A DNA stretch of 64,000 nt from Ligustrum vulgare (taxonomy: Eukaryota; Streptophyta; Magnoliopsida; Lamiales; Oleaceae), in NCBI GenBank assembly GCA_963555705.1, contig OY743190.1:14979501-15043500 (forward strand). The letters run 5' to 3'. The position numbers and the translations under genes are program-made. The notes beneath the pieces are model-generated. The model was not told where the DNA came from and made no database searches. It saw only the letters and a program-made list of their open reading frames with translations. How positions within the stretch are numbered: the stretch's first letter is position 1; every line of letters begins with the position of its first letter. Of this stretch, positions 23,193-36,379 are shown piece by piece.

Positions 23193-23204
23193 TGGTATCA
23201 GAGC
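23193..23204 (+). other. tRNA-iMet primer binding site
   Basis: TGGTATCAGAGC, complementary to the 3' end of plant initiator tRNA-Met. Confidence 0.9.
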
Positions 23205-23764
23205 TACAGGTGGTTCAAATAATTTGAAGAAAAAAAAAATATGTCAAGTACGATGTGGAGAAATTTGACGGGTCTACACAAAGTTTTTGAAAATTCCAGC
23301 CCTGGAATCCGGAAAAATAAGGAATTGTCCAAAAGGTGGAGCGGACTCGGCAAACTGCTCGAAGGACAATGCGACTCTCCTGGTGGAGGGTGGTGGTGAT
23401 GTACTTTTGTAAGATGAGACTTCCTTATGGCATGAAACCAGTTTCCATGATAGAGGATGTGTTCTTACTGGTGGGTACATGTGTTTGCACACGGGCATTG
23501 GTTTGGCGTTAATGCAAGGTGTGTGGTGATTTGATGTCGATGGCTGATGAGCTCCCAAGGAAAGCCAAACATGGGAGTTGCACCATAATTTTTCAGCAAT
23601 TTTGTTTCGACATGTGCCGATGAAATTCTCGGAGTTCGTTGATAATTCTGAGTGGTTATACTCATATGGTGGAGTATGGGACCGTCAAAGTGGAAAAATG
23701 CTTGCCTGTTACCCAATATTTGAATTTGGTTTTGGCTTAGACGAATTTGTGTCAAGGTGGAGAT

Positions 23765-24383
23765 TGTTGGGTATTTGACCCAAATTAATCAAGTGCCTAG
23801 TGAAACATAATGAGTGCCTAGCTAAAACAAAGGATGGTGGAGCTAATTATGATGTCTATGAAATGATAATTAGTATAGGCTAATTATGGCATTGTGTGGT
23901 CCAATAAAGCGTGTCATAATTATCCTTGACTAATTATGATGTTTGGTGTTAAGAGTTTTCACGGTGAATTCTCCTCTATAAATTGAGGAGAAATCAAGGA
24001 AGAAACTACCACCACAAACAGGTTGGTCTAATTAGTGACACACTGTGACCAAAGAGAGAAAATTGTGAGCCTAGCATATTGTGAAGTTTCTTGTAACTCT
24101 TTGTAGTGTAAATCAAAGGGTAGAAATTATATATGGTAAAGCTCGTTTGTTGTATTTTCTCTGTGGTCTGTGGGATTGGGTTGGTGAGTGAAAGTCTATA
24201 TATTTGTAACAATTTAATATATAGTGAAAAGTTTTGGCGAAGGTCCGTGGACGTAGGCAAGTTGCCGAACCACGTAAATTTCTGTATTCGTATTTATTTT
24301 CTTGTTTGCTTATTTTACTTTGAACATCGAAAGATCCTGTGGGAAAATTAAAGTGGGAATCGACGTGTCGGAAATTCCCAACA
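23765..24383 (+). repeat. 3' LTR of the short copia element
   Basis: Same length as the 5' LTR, directly after the purine tract and followed by the second TSD copy GCTGG. Confidence 0.9.
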
Positions 24384-24388
24384 GCTGG

Positions 24389-24689
24389 AAGTCGATCCCT
24401 GCAATTCTCCGTGCCCTAGCCTCTAAATATAGTTCAAAATTCTGTCATTAAGCTTGATGTATGCCCAATATTTTTTATATTAAAACTAAATTCTATATTC
24501 CTTAATTATTTATTTAAGTAACATTCCAAAGATATACAAAAGGAGGACAAAAATGAACTTGAATACTAAAATAAGAATGGACTGCATACAAATTAAAAAG
24601 AAAAAAAGGGTATTAACACAAATACCTTATTTTTGGACCATTTATAAAAATTCTCTTTTGAAATTTTTAGGAAGTAAAAAAACTTTGTA
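24389..24689. other. AT-rich spacer
   Basis: No feature recognised in these 300 bases. Confidence 0.5.
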
Positions 24690-25825
24690 AATCTTGGGTG
24701 TCACTTTTTTAATAATTTTGTCCCTTTTTTAAAAAAGTGATATAATGTCACTTATTTTTAAAAAATTGATATATACGTTACGTTCTCAATCAAACATAAT
24801 TTAAAACCTTAAAATAAATTCATGACTTATTAATTTTGTTCAAAATATTGGAATAATTGTGCATTTTACATAATTTCATTTTTTATCACTTTTCTTTTGA
24901 TTAAAAAGTGACAATTTGTCACTTTTTTCTACTTGGGTCAAATTCATTTTTTTCAATTGAATCATTGGCTAACAAATTATATAAGTCCACAAACATTAAT
25001 AGATACATTACACAATGCCATTTTTTTTTCTTATCACTTTTTGTTTTAATTCGCCTTTTCTTTTAATTAAAAAGTGATACGGTATTACGGTGTCACTTTT
25101 TAGTAAAACAAAGTGATGTTTTATTACTTTTTGCTACTTGAATGTCCTTTTTTTAAAATTTTTAATAAAAAAGGGACACAAGACACAATGTCACTTTTTA
25201 TCACTTTCTTAATAAAAATGTGACACAAAACACAATGTTACTTTTTATCATTTTATCACTTTTTTTTTAATAAAAAAGTGACAAAATGCCACTTTTTTTT
25301 TTTTTTTTTTAAAGAAAAAGTGACCAAATGTCACTTTTTAAACTAAAATGTGATACAATGCCACTTTTTCTTTTAAGAAAAATTGACATAATACCACTTT
25401 TTTTTAAAAAAAAAAAAATTAAAAAAAATTAAAAAAAATTAAAAAAATTCTACTAAGAAAGTGACATTGAGTGCCACTTTTTTAAAACTTTTATTACATT
25501 TTTAATATTTTTCTCACTTTTTTAAAAAAAGTGACGCAATGCCACTTTTTAAAAAAATGTGACACAATTTCACTTTTTCTTTAAAATAAAAAGTGACACT
25601 TTACTACTTTTTTTACTCGAATGTCGCTTTTTCAAATTTTGCAATATTCATTACATTATCTCAAAAAAGTGGCACTGTGTTACTTTTTAGATGAAAAAGT
25701 AGCAGGAAGCGACTTTTTTAAAAAAAGTAACAGCATGACACTTTTTCAAAACTTGATGTCAACAATTACTTTGCATTCACCAACTTCACATGAAAAAAGT
25801 GACAAATAACACTTCTCCAATAGTG
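24690..25825. mobile_element. Terminal piece of a second CACTA family
   Basis: More than 1 kb is built of AAAAAGTGACA and TGTCACTTTTT in alternating orientation, ending in ACTTCTCCAATAGTG (25811-25825). On the other strand that end reads CACTATTGGAGAAGT, a CACTA-type terminus. Subterminal arrays of inverted short motifs next to such an end fit a CACTA element, with different motifs from the one at 7666. No matching second CACTA end or transposase was found, so the element is truncated or a small derivative. Confidence 0.6.
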
Positions 25826-25954
25826 ATGTCAACAATCACCTTGCAACCCCAACACACTTTTCTTCAAAAATATTTTCACTCCTAAATTCAAGTTTCAACG
25901 GTCTTCTCTCGAATAAACAACCCTTTTTTATTTGGCAATTCTAATATAAGAATG

Positions 25955-27372
25955 TGTTGGGTACCCGGGTTGCTCTAATCACAAAAATTGATTTCTTGTG
26001 ATAGATTATCCCGTTACAGGATTTTCTGTTCTATGTATTTAACTTGGAATAAATAATTTTGAACACAAAAATGGTTTTTGAGAAGATTACCTTTGTAGCG
26101 TGCTTTACAATAATCTTCATCAACTGCTTCTTGATTCCACCAAAGCTTCAAACCCTCAAGCTTTTCCCGGTGTTCTCCAATGGCAGTTGTGCAGGTGTGT
26201 GGTCACCTCTCTCAAGATCTAGGTTAAACTAGGATTAGGGTTTCTTTTGTAAAGAGGAAACACACACTACACACTTTAGTGTGTGTCTCGCCACTTTTTA
26301 CATTAGGTTAAGAAAAATAGTCTTGGGAGACTATTTGTAACATCTTTACACTCCAAAACCCTACCAGGCCTAGTAGCATAACCCAGGTCCATTTCTGCAC
26401 AACCCAATACAGGTAATAAGCCTGTATAAACCCATTATAGTGAAGCCACCGAGGGAACCTGATCGGACCCAATTAAACTAAGCTCCAATAAATTAATTAT
26501 GACCCGATCAACTCTTGACCAGTCAAAATTAATTTATTAATCACGTTCTATTCCACTAAAAGAACGAGACTGCACTCTTAGTAAAATTTAAATTACTGAA
26601 ACAATTAATCAATAATTATATCCTCTGACTTATCGTTCTTACATGTTACCCCCGTCGATCAACTCGATTATTCGGAGCAAGTTAAAATGACCAAAATGCC
26701 CTTCTTTGAATATTCATAAATTCTCAACTCTCATCTTCTATCTGACAGTTCGATGTGATCCCATCACATCATAGAATTCAACAGTCACTATCGAATTACT
26801 GAGCTCAGATTCAACTGTCCACTAGAAGAACCAGTGAGATTATGATCATACCTAAAAGGTGACGGATTCCATAATTAGAATATATGTTCCTCGTTAGTTC
26901 ACTTTAATTCCCAAAGTACCGAGATATTGATCAGCAATTTGATCTCACCCATTGATACCTCAAAGAACTTCAAGTTAGTAATCGAAGTCCATTATCCGAT
27001 TAGGATTAAGGTCCCACGTACGATAATCAAGTGAAATTAAATTTGTACGGTCAATGTCACAAATTAATTTCACGTGGTCCCGTCCAATACGTTCCAAACG
27101 TACTCTCAATTTTATTACCAAAGTCAAAGATAGACTTTAATAAAATCGAGACGATCTTATAAAAATAAATTGTCCATATTTATTTACTGATCGTGAACGT
27201 TAATTTTAGATCGAATCACAAATTGAATCTTTCCGTGTTTAACAACTTAAACACTCAATTTGTAATATCAAATCGACCCGTGGACAAACACAACATCATA
27301 TTAATACAATCAATTAATATTTTACTTTTAAATGTCGTGAATTATACTCTATGGGCATATATAATTCCAACA
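25955..27372 (-). repeat. 3' LTR of the copia element
   Basis: 1418 bp; the + strand reads TGTTGGGTACCCGGG...ATTCCAACA. Contains the palindrome GGTACC/CCCGGG near its end. Confidence 0.9.
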
Positions 27373-28209
27373 ATCTCCCACTTGCCCTTAGAGTATACAT
27401 GAAACATCGAATCATCCATCTTGTCAACATCATCATTACATTAATGATTATGTTCTCAACCAAGATAGTAACTCATTTCGATGTAAGTCACGGTTGTATA
27501 ACAAACAATCCAAGATTGTGTTATTCCCAACCAATTAACCACATTATCTCCCAGTTATATTCCAATTTTGACGACTCTCGAGAATCCTAGTCAAATCAGA
27601 TCTTAATTAGTTTTATTCCATCAGATCACCAACTGAATAGATAAGCAAATACTTACTCGTTTTTCGAAAACGATTCAGTATATGATTTACCTCTATTCAA
27701 TGATCTGATCCTGGATCAAACTAATAATCACCAACAATATCTCCAGCATAAGATATGACCTATCTAGTGCAAAGTAAGGCTCCCTATAGCCGGAGCATAA
27801 GGAACCTTCTATATCTTACCATGAGTCTTAGGAGAATACTCATAAGATAGTTAAAGTCCACAAATAATATTATTCCTTTCAAGGCTTCAATATTGCAAAT
27901 GTAGATAGTATCTTATTATTACATGAAACTTGAGACTTTCTATTTCATTTTTCTCCCACTCCGAAAAGTACGGATGTCTAGAAAAAATAGACAGTCATCT
28001 ACAAGTCCTCCAAGTCTAATTGCTGGTGCCAATTACTATTTAATGAAAATACTCTCACACATTAGTAGAGTGTCATTCAAATAAATAGTCGCGAAAACTG
28101 ACTCATCTTTCTGTATACTCGAGTATACTTAAGATATATCAAGATTTTGATCAAGAACATGTATCACAATCATTCGATCAAATTCTGTATTACATATGTT
28201 GAACAAATA

Positions 28210-29063
28210 CCCAAATCCAAAGTTGGAAACTTGTAAGTCATGAATTTTACTTTCATGGTTTTTAATATGAACTCATCAGATTACACTTTGTAAATGATTT
28301 CCTGAAGATGCATTCAAGAAACAACTTCTTGACATCCATATGTCGTACCTCATTTTCACAATGAACGACAATGGATAAAAGATCCAGGTAAATATTCGCA
28401 TGGCAATTGGCAAGAAGGGTTTCACAAACCCACAGCCATGAGCCTTGCGCTGAAGGCATCAACCTTCTCATCTACCATTCTCCTATCATCTTAAAAATCA
28501 TCACACCCTATAGGTTTGACCCCATTAGGTGTGTTTACAAATATCCAAACCCTAGTGTAGTACAAGGAATCCAATTCCGAGTTCTCGTTCACCTTCCATG
28601 ATTTCAATTCCATAACTTCTACCACTTCCCTAAATGAGGAGTCCTTCTCTTATTTCAGTAGAGACTGTCTAAAAAGACTCTCCGTAGAATAAGCGTCAAG
28701 AAGGTGGTCTTACAACCCTCCCACTCCAATTAGTCGCTGGAAGTGTATTTCCATTATGTCCAAACAGAGTCCCTTCCTCTCCTCCCACTACTTGGTTATA
28801 TCCCTAATTGGGATCAACCTCTTCACTACCTCTTTATGAACATAAAGAAGAGGCGGAACAGTGAGAACAACTTCAACTACAACCTTTGGTTTTTCCCTGT
28901 CCATTGAGTTCACCAGGCAAAAATAGTGGTTGAACCACTTGCCTATTTCTCCCACTAGGATCAGCAACCATCGGTTCCGTAGGAAGTCCCAAATCATCAA
29001 GATTAATTCTATGCGGAAACCTGGAATCAAGTTGTTTGAACCACGTTCTAACATCTTATCCAA
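28210..29063 (-). pseudogene. Copia pol remnants (linker and reverse transcriptase)
   Basis: On the minus strand the copia RT signature (usually QMDVKTAFLNG) survives as HMDVKKLFLEC (about 28310-28342). About 400 bases upstream in element sense, SGRVVRPPS (about 28705-28735) matches the integrase-RT linker that precedes RT in copia polyproteins. Frames change repeatedly and stops are frequent. No protease, integrase zinc finger or YVDD motif could be read. Confidence 0.6.
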
Positions 29064-29099
29064 TAGAATTTTACTTGTGGATTTGAATTCTTCTATATG

Positions 29100-31850
29100 C
29101 CTTATCCTCTAAGAAAGTTACATTTGTACTGAACAAATACTTTCTTGACCAGAGGACTATAGAAGAAATAATTTCTAGTTTCGCTGCATACCTTATAATC
29201 AAACCTTCATTGTTGCCTCCATCTCGTCAATCCTGGCTTTCAGCTTGTGTGCCAAAAGTCCCCAAATCTGAATGTGGTGTAAACTGAGCTTGCACCCATG
29301 CCACAACTCTAGGGGTATTTCAGGAAACGAATCAATGGTACTAGGCTATGAAGGAACCTGACTATCTCCGGTATACATTCCCAAATGAAACTAGTAACGA
29401 GGATAACTCATCATTGATTTGGTATTACCTTGTTCTCCTTTTCCGATAAATGGTTCATAAACTCATATGAGAGATACACAAACCTCGATCAAATCGAAGT
29501 ATCTCGATTCTCTTAATTACTTCTCAACTTCTGTCCAAAATTCTAGAAACATTTCAGATCAATGAGATATTAAGTATAGAATCGAGATCTGGAGTGATCA
29601 TCAATAAAAGTGATGCATTACTCGTACTCTCTCATATCTTGAGCACCAAAGAATCCACACATATCGAAAGTGTATTAATCTCCAAACTCTTAAGTCCATT
29701 TAATGTATAAGGACTCTTGGTTATCTAATCCACTAAACAAGATTCAGAAAACAATATAGATTCCACCTCAGATCCTTTTTGAGGTCCATCCCTTACTAGT
29801 ATTAGAATCGAGTTTTGGATAAGTGTGACCAAGCCTAAGATCTTAATCATTTTACCCTCTAAATAAAATTCAAAAGCCCACATAGATTCCACCTCCAAAA
29901 TACTTAGAGGCTATCTGTACCAGTCTTTCAATCTTATTTAGATAAATATGATTATCTTAAGTTCTTATCAAAGAGTTCATTAATACAAGGAGTCGTCTAT
30001 CCCTTATCACTTGTAGTAATATTACACTTAGAAACATTTACAAGGCTTTGAGATTGTTAACTATTTGTCTCGCAATAATAAGAGCATTATTTAACTTAAT
30101 TCCAACTAATAACTGGAAATTAAGTGCTAAATAATTCCGCTCAAATAATAAAGAGACAAAATAACAATTAAATTGTTTCGCAAACATAAAAGCCCTACGG
30201 CTCTTTCCATATTACCGTACCCGTGCTTATCCTTATATTATACTCTATCTCATTGTGTCATTTGGTCACCTAGGACCATATTGCAACAACTTGCAATAGT
30301 GGTTAGTTACTCTAGAATCTATAATCAAGATAGACTCAATTACTAACCATAAAACAATGAATATAGTCTTACTCCATTATAGAGTTTCCAGGAAAGGCTA
30401 CTTCCTCATTAGTCATATCTTTGCTAAAAAGCAAAAAGGTTAGAGGGCCTACCATACTATCCGTTGCTTTAAAATAATCTCTTCTCTATGAATAGCTTAA
30501 ATTTAACCTTTCAGGGACACGTTCATCCTGGTGAATATAGTCCACACTGAACCGCAAGAGATCATCTTAAAAGATTTCTCAAGCATTATGTCACATGAAT
30601 CAATGTTTGCAAGTGGAACCTCCACCACGTTAAAGTGACCAATCATGTTTTACCAAATGGTCTCTTGCAAAAACGTGATCGGTTCATAAGTAGAGATATA
30701 TATTATAGCTTGATAGCATAGTTTGTATAATTAAATTGTTCAAATTATTATAAATACCCTTCCATCGAGAATATAAATATGGTATCCCATTTTGATGTTT
30801 TTATTGCGAAGTACTTGACATGAGAATCAAAACTATGCAATAAACCATCTCATCAAAATAAAACCATTTTCATTGGAAGATTTATAATTATTTTGAACAA
30901 AGATCTTCTAGCACGAACAAATGTCATAAGTGGAAAGAATTATAACGAGACATGTTACAGTTTTCGCAAATTAGTTGGTGATGTCTAAATATATAACTAG
31001 TTGTGGAAATACGACATTCAAATAAAATTAATGTATTAAACACGAGTTGTATAAATGATGAATGCTTTCATATATGATGCATGAATAAAAAAAATTATGC
31101 ACAAGTAGACCAAAAACTACTATAATATGACGACAACCTAAAACTCCAAAATCTTAAACACATTTCTCTATAAGAGAAATAAATGTGATTTATGGTTAGG
31201 CTGGGACCCTCCCACTAAATTAAATATATCTAGCATCTCATGCAATATTTAATTTATAGTCGTTAAAATTTGGCCATCATTGACATCGTTTGGATATTCT
31301 ATAGGAAGTCCCCACGATATCATTGATTTAAGTGTCTGACCCCTATATTGATAATATTTCAAGTACCAAATTAATTACGTCACCTATAGGGTAATCATGA
31401 TTAATTCACACTTAAAAATTATCACCTAATTGGGCCCAATCCAGTAACCAAAACAGTGCAGCCCTCCTATAGGGAGACTAATTAGATTAGCACGAGGCAT
31501 ACACAATTTTTTTACTAATGGACTAATAGGGGAGGCCGTAGGTTCAAAAATTGCACCCTCGCTCACTTAATATTTTGAACTGTTGGGTTTTAATTTAATA
31601 ATTACCAATCAATTTTAACTCTTAAAATCAATTTAATTATTAATAAATATATTTATTTTCTAATCTAACATTTAGAAAAGAAAATAAAATATAAAACAAT
31701 GCATAACAGTATAGTACCTAGAGCGGTGTATATGCGATCTACATGACATGTTATTTAATGACATTCATTCACAAATTATTAAAGCAATAAATAAATGCGA
31801 TAATAAAATAAATATGAACATAACTTATGGCCAAACCTAGACACAAAAAT
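29100..31850 (-). other. Decayed copia interior
   Basis: Lies where gag, protease and integrase would be, but no motif can be read in any frame. AT-rich and stop-dense. Confidence 0.5.
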
Positions 31851-31879
31851 TACAAATTAATTAAAGAGTCTATTGAGCC

Positions 31880-32710
31880 ACAAGCCGGCCCAATTCTTCA
31901 ATTCCCATTTGTAAGTGTCCAGTCCAAATCTGCAAAGTTTCAGTCTTCAACCCAAATGTCAAAATGTAATGATCCAATTAAATATTCCAGCCCATTGTAA
32001 AATTCAGTCCACATTACATTGGCCCAGCTAAACAATTTAGCCCACATTGCAATTAATTAAAATGGACAATTTTACAATTTCTAAGCCATATTTAATTTCA
32101 TCTATATTTGGCCCAACTTCAATTTAATTCAACTGGCCCAATCAGCCAATCATTTGATATCTGGCCCATTTCCATAATTCCAAAAACCGCCCCAAATGAA
32201 TAGCCCATTTCCTTTCTTCAATTTCATGGCATTAACCTAGCAAAATTCAAAAGAAACACAGCTTCCATCTTCACAATGCCATCAGAAACGCAGCTGCCAT
32301 CGCCGGAAAATGCTACAACCACTGTGGCCAAACAGCAGCTTCACGAACCACCGTTGCTGCCGCCTTCACCTTGCAGCAACCTCGCCACGCACTCGCCGGA
32401 AATGGACAGAAAGGAGGCTGCGGCTCCCACCGGGCCACGCACGGGCGCGACGTCAAAAAAAAGCAGCGATACTGCGGCTCCGCTGCCTTCGCCTTCTTAG
32501 CCATTCGTCAGAGAGAAGATCTTGGAACACGAGGAATCGGAGACTCCCATGATGCCACCACTGCCGCCACGACCGCACATCGACGGCGTTTGGAGCGCTG
32601 CCGCGTCGCACATATGGCGACAGCGACACCGTGTTGCCCTCTTCATTTTTAGTTGCACAATCAGCGTCGTCGATCGCAGCGGCATCACCCACGATGCTGC
32701 TGCCTAATTT
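31880..32710 (+). other. Promoter-like and GC-rich insert in the copia leader
   Basis: Between the primer site and the lost gag, 31880-32210 carries about nine GGCCCA/AGCCCA motifs on the + strand (the reverse of TGGGCY, the plant site II element), then a GC-rich zone begins at 32270 with open frames on both strands (32276-32500 on +, Pro/Ala/Thr-rich). This reads like a host promoter and first exon in the orientation opposite to the element. The protein is not recognised. A decayed leader with chance composition is the alternative. Confidence 0.35.
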
Positions 32711-33185
32711 CTTGTGATATTGCACTGCAGGTCCTTATTATATGGAGATGATGAAGTTTAGTCCATATACTGAAATTGCATCAATGGTCCTCCAAATTAA
32801 AAAATGTAGAATTGCCCGTCCACAGAATTTCCAACAGCAATCTTTGAATCCGAAATTGCAGAATTGGTCCCTTCAATCTGAAACTGCAGATCTAGTCCTC
32901 GAATTTTATAATTACAATAGAAATAATACAAACCCTAATTCTATTGCAAAAATAAAAAATTCAAAAGGGAAAACATGGAATCGTAATCCACCCCTTTTGT
33001 TACAAGACTCGATAATACAAATACAAGATTTCACGACAAAAATCTAAGGCCATAAATTTGTTCAATAAAAAATATCATTCATTCAATAACAATTAAATCA
33101 CATAATCCCTAACACCGCTCAACTAACACATGCATATACAAAATAATTTATTCCTAAATACACAAAACAGTATCAAAAACCTAAC

Positions 33186-33197
33186 GCTCTGATACCA
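33186..33197 (-). other. tRNA-iMet primer binding site of the copia element
   Basis: GCTCTGATACCA on + is the exact reverse complement of TGGTATCAGAGC; two bases from the right LTR. It fixes the element's direction. Confidence 0.9.
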
Positions 33198-33199
33198 AT

Positions 33200-34567
33200 T
33201 GTTGGGTACCCGGGTTGCTCTAATCACAAAAATTGATTTCTTGTGATAGATTATCCCGTTACAGGATTTTCTGTTCTATGTATTTAACTTGGAATAAATA
33301 ATTTTGAACACAAAAATGATTTTTGAGAAGATTACCTTTGTAGCGTGCTTTACAATAATCTTCATCAACTGCTTCTTGATTCCACCAAAGCTTCAAACCC
33401 TCAAGCTTTCCCCGATGTTCTCCAATGGCAGTTGTGCAGGTGTGTGGTCACCTCTCTCAAGATCTAGGTTAAACTAGGATTAGGGTTTATTTGTAAAGAG
33501 GAAACACACACTACACATTTTAGTGTGTGTCTCGCTACTTTTTACATTAGGTTAAGAAAAATAGTCTTGGGAGACTATTTGTAACATCTTTACACTCCAA
33601 AACCCTACCAGGTCTAGTACCATAACCCAGGCCCATTTCTGTACAACCCAATACAGGTAATAAGCCTGTATAAACCCATTATAGTGAAGCCACCGAGGGA
33701 ACCTGATCGGACCCAATTAAACTAAGCTCCAATAAATTAATTATGACCCGATCAACTCTTGACCAGTCAAAATTAATTTATTAATCACGTTCTATTCCAC
33801 TAAAAGAACGAGACTGCACTCTTAGTAAAATTGAAATTACTGAAACAATTAATCAATAATTATATCCTCTAACTTATCGTTCTTACATGTTACCCCCGTC
33901 GATCAACTCGAATATTCGGAGCAAGTTAAAATGACCAAAATGCCCTTCTTTGAATATTCATAAATTCTCAACTCTCATCTTCTATCTGACAGTTCGATGT
34001 GATCCCATCACATCATAGAATTCAACAGTCACTGTCGAATTACTGAGCTCAGATTCAACTGTCCACTAGAAGAACCAGTGAGATTATGATCATACCTAAA
34101 AGGTGACGGATTCCATAATACGAATATATGTTCCTCGTTAATTCACTTTAATTCCCAAAGTACCGAGATATGATCAGCAATTTGATCTCACCCATTGATA
34201 CCTCAAAGAACTTCAAGTTAGTAATCGAAGTCCATTATCCGATTAGGATTAAAGTCCATTAATTTCACGTGGTCCCGTCCAATACGTTCCAAACGTACTC
34301 TCAATTTTATTACCAAAGTCAAAGATAGACTTTAATAAAATCGAGACGATCTTATCAAAATAAATTGTCCATATTTATTTACTGATCGTGAACGTTAATT
34401 TTAGATCGAATCACAAATTGAATCTTTCCGTGTTTAACAACTTAAACACTCAATTTGTAATATCAAATCGACCCGTGGACAAACACAACATCATATTAAT
34501 ACAATCAATTAATATTTTACTTTTAAATGTCGTGAATTATACTCTATGGGCATATATAATTTCAACA
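33200..34567 (-). repeat. 5' LTR of the copia element
   Basis: 1368 bp, matching the left LTR with scattered changes and a deletion of about 50 bp near 34256. Confidence 0.9.
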
Positions 34568-34572
34568 GAATG

Positions 34573-36344
34573 TATGTCAATTCAGGTTTAAACCGCCTCA
34601 CTCATACTTAGTGCAAGCTTCAATTAGATAATGACAGTGCAAATTTCAGCACATTTTCGTGATGCCATTAGGACTCGTAAATTGGGAACTGGATCTCCTA
34701 CTGCATCCAAAGTGCTTGCCATTCTTTTGGTAGGCTTTTCCTGGAAATCAACATATGAAATTGTCATCATTGCACTGCAGGTAGAGGAAATTCAACACAG
34801 AAGATGATTGTCGAGAAAATTGCTACTGGGAAAATAAAATTTTAAATTGCTGTTTATAGTATAAACTTCAATTGGATTAAGGATAATGAATAGTATATCC
34901 AAATGAACTGCACCATTAGAATAGATATTAAGCAACAAAACAATTCCATGCATAAAGGTTTCCAAAAGTAGTATTTGTAGAAGAATTGAACATGCAACCA
35001 ATAATATTATGTTTGTATTCAACATGGGCAGAAACCTCTAAGATGTGCAATTTTCCAAATCCATAAAAATTCCACTCAAAAAGTAATTATACAATCAAAA
35101 TGTACAATTATCAGCAGAGAGTTCCCCAACCAGTCGTCAACCAAACGGATAAAAAAATCACATTTCATACGAGATGAATTACAAATCTAACTGAAGTTTC
35201 AAATTACACGAATCAATAAACCAGAAATCTAAATACCTATTTATAATTCAATACTTACCAAAAAAAAATCATTAAATCTCACATAAAAATAAAAATTAGA
35301 AAAATCGCTGATAAAAATCGATGCACTCTGTCAACTTCACTAAAGAACAGAGGAGGAAAACCTTGAGTAAAGAGAAATTTAAAATCATTGGACTCTCGGC
35401 CATCTCTTCATCATAATGTTTTCCTAAATTCCATCGCGGCTGGATCCCATGCGCTAATTCCCAATATCGTTGTAATAATTAGAGTCCTCCTCATCGCTGC
35501 TTACACTTGAAAGAAATTGTGCTGCGTAATCTTCTTCTTCGTTGGTTGAAGAGGTTCCTTCATGCGGTGGTGAGGTTTTCTCTATGCAAGAATATCGAGA
35601 TGAAGTTTCAATTGGAAACGGGGGTTTTTCTCTGATTTAGAACTTCTGATTTTTTGGACTATTTTACCATTTCATCTTTTCAATAATTTCATATTCAACC
35701 CCAATTTTAATTAATATATATATTTTTAATCTTTTATTTCTTTTTTATTTTTGTATGGTCAATAAAAATATTTTCCATACATTTATAATCTAAATTCTTC
35801 ACTTTCTCACTAAAAATCTTTTAAATAAAACCAATAATTCTTATATAATTTATAGTTTCTAATACGTCCTTCAATTAATATGAGAAAAAGAAAAAATTTG
35901 TACTTCTCGAATTATTTTACATGCATATAATAAATTTTTTTTTAAAAAAAAAAAAAAAAAAAACATTTCTAAAAGGCATTAAAGGGAGAAACTTTTTATT
36001 ATTATTATTTTATCCTCAAACTTTTTAATTAACATTTTACTTCTAAAAGTCACTTAGAGGGAGAAACTTTTTGAACTATTTTACCTTCGCATCTTTTTAA
36101 TAATTTCATATTCACCCTTAATTTTAATTAATGTACATTTTTTTAAGATTTTATTTCTTTTTATTTTTGTATTGTCAAGAAAAATATTTTTCATACATTT
36201 ACTGTCTAAGCTCTTCACTTCTCACTAAAAATATTTTAAATAAAATCAATAACTCTCATATAATTCATAGTTTCTAATACGTTCTTCAATTAATATGAGA
36301 AAAAGAAAAAATTGCGTACTTCTTGAATTAAAATTTTTACATGC

Positions 36345-36379
<35 letters not shown>

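Larger units (their letters stand above)
22572..24383 (+). mobile_element. Short non-autonomous copia-type LTR element
   Basis: Two 619-bp LTRs (22572-23190, 23765-24383), both starting TGTTGGGTATTTG and ending ATTCCCAACA, flank an interior of only 574 bp. The TSD is GCTGG (22567-22571, 24384-24388). The tRNA-iMet primer site TGGTATCAGAGC is at 23193-23204 and a purine tract AAGGTGGAGAT lies just before the right LTR. By eye the LTRs differ at about 13 of 619 positions, so the insertion is fairly young. The interior has only a vestige of a copia gag start (KYDVEKFDGS, about 23242-23271, frame-broken), so proteins must come from another element. Confidence 0.92.
25955..34567 (-). mobile_element. 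Ty1/copia LTR retrotransposon, Angela/Tork-like, decayed
   Basis: Two long LTRs (25955-27372 and 33200-34567) and the TSD GAATG (25950-25954, 34568-34572). The element runs right to left: the reverse of TGGTATCAGAGC is at 33186-33197 beside the right LTR, and the purine tract (reverse of ATCTCCCACTTGCCC, 27373-27387) is beside the left LTR. In element sense the LTR starts TGTTGGAATTATATATGCCC, reminiscent of Angela/BARE. The 5.8-kb interior keeps only scraps of pol. Identical TSDs and both LTRs show one insertion that decayed in place; the right LTR lost about 50 bp near 34256. Confidence 0.9.

Noticed and set aside
23578..23778. 66-codon frame in the short copia element
   Set aside because: It crosses the LTR border and has no recognisable gag or pol motif.
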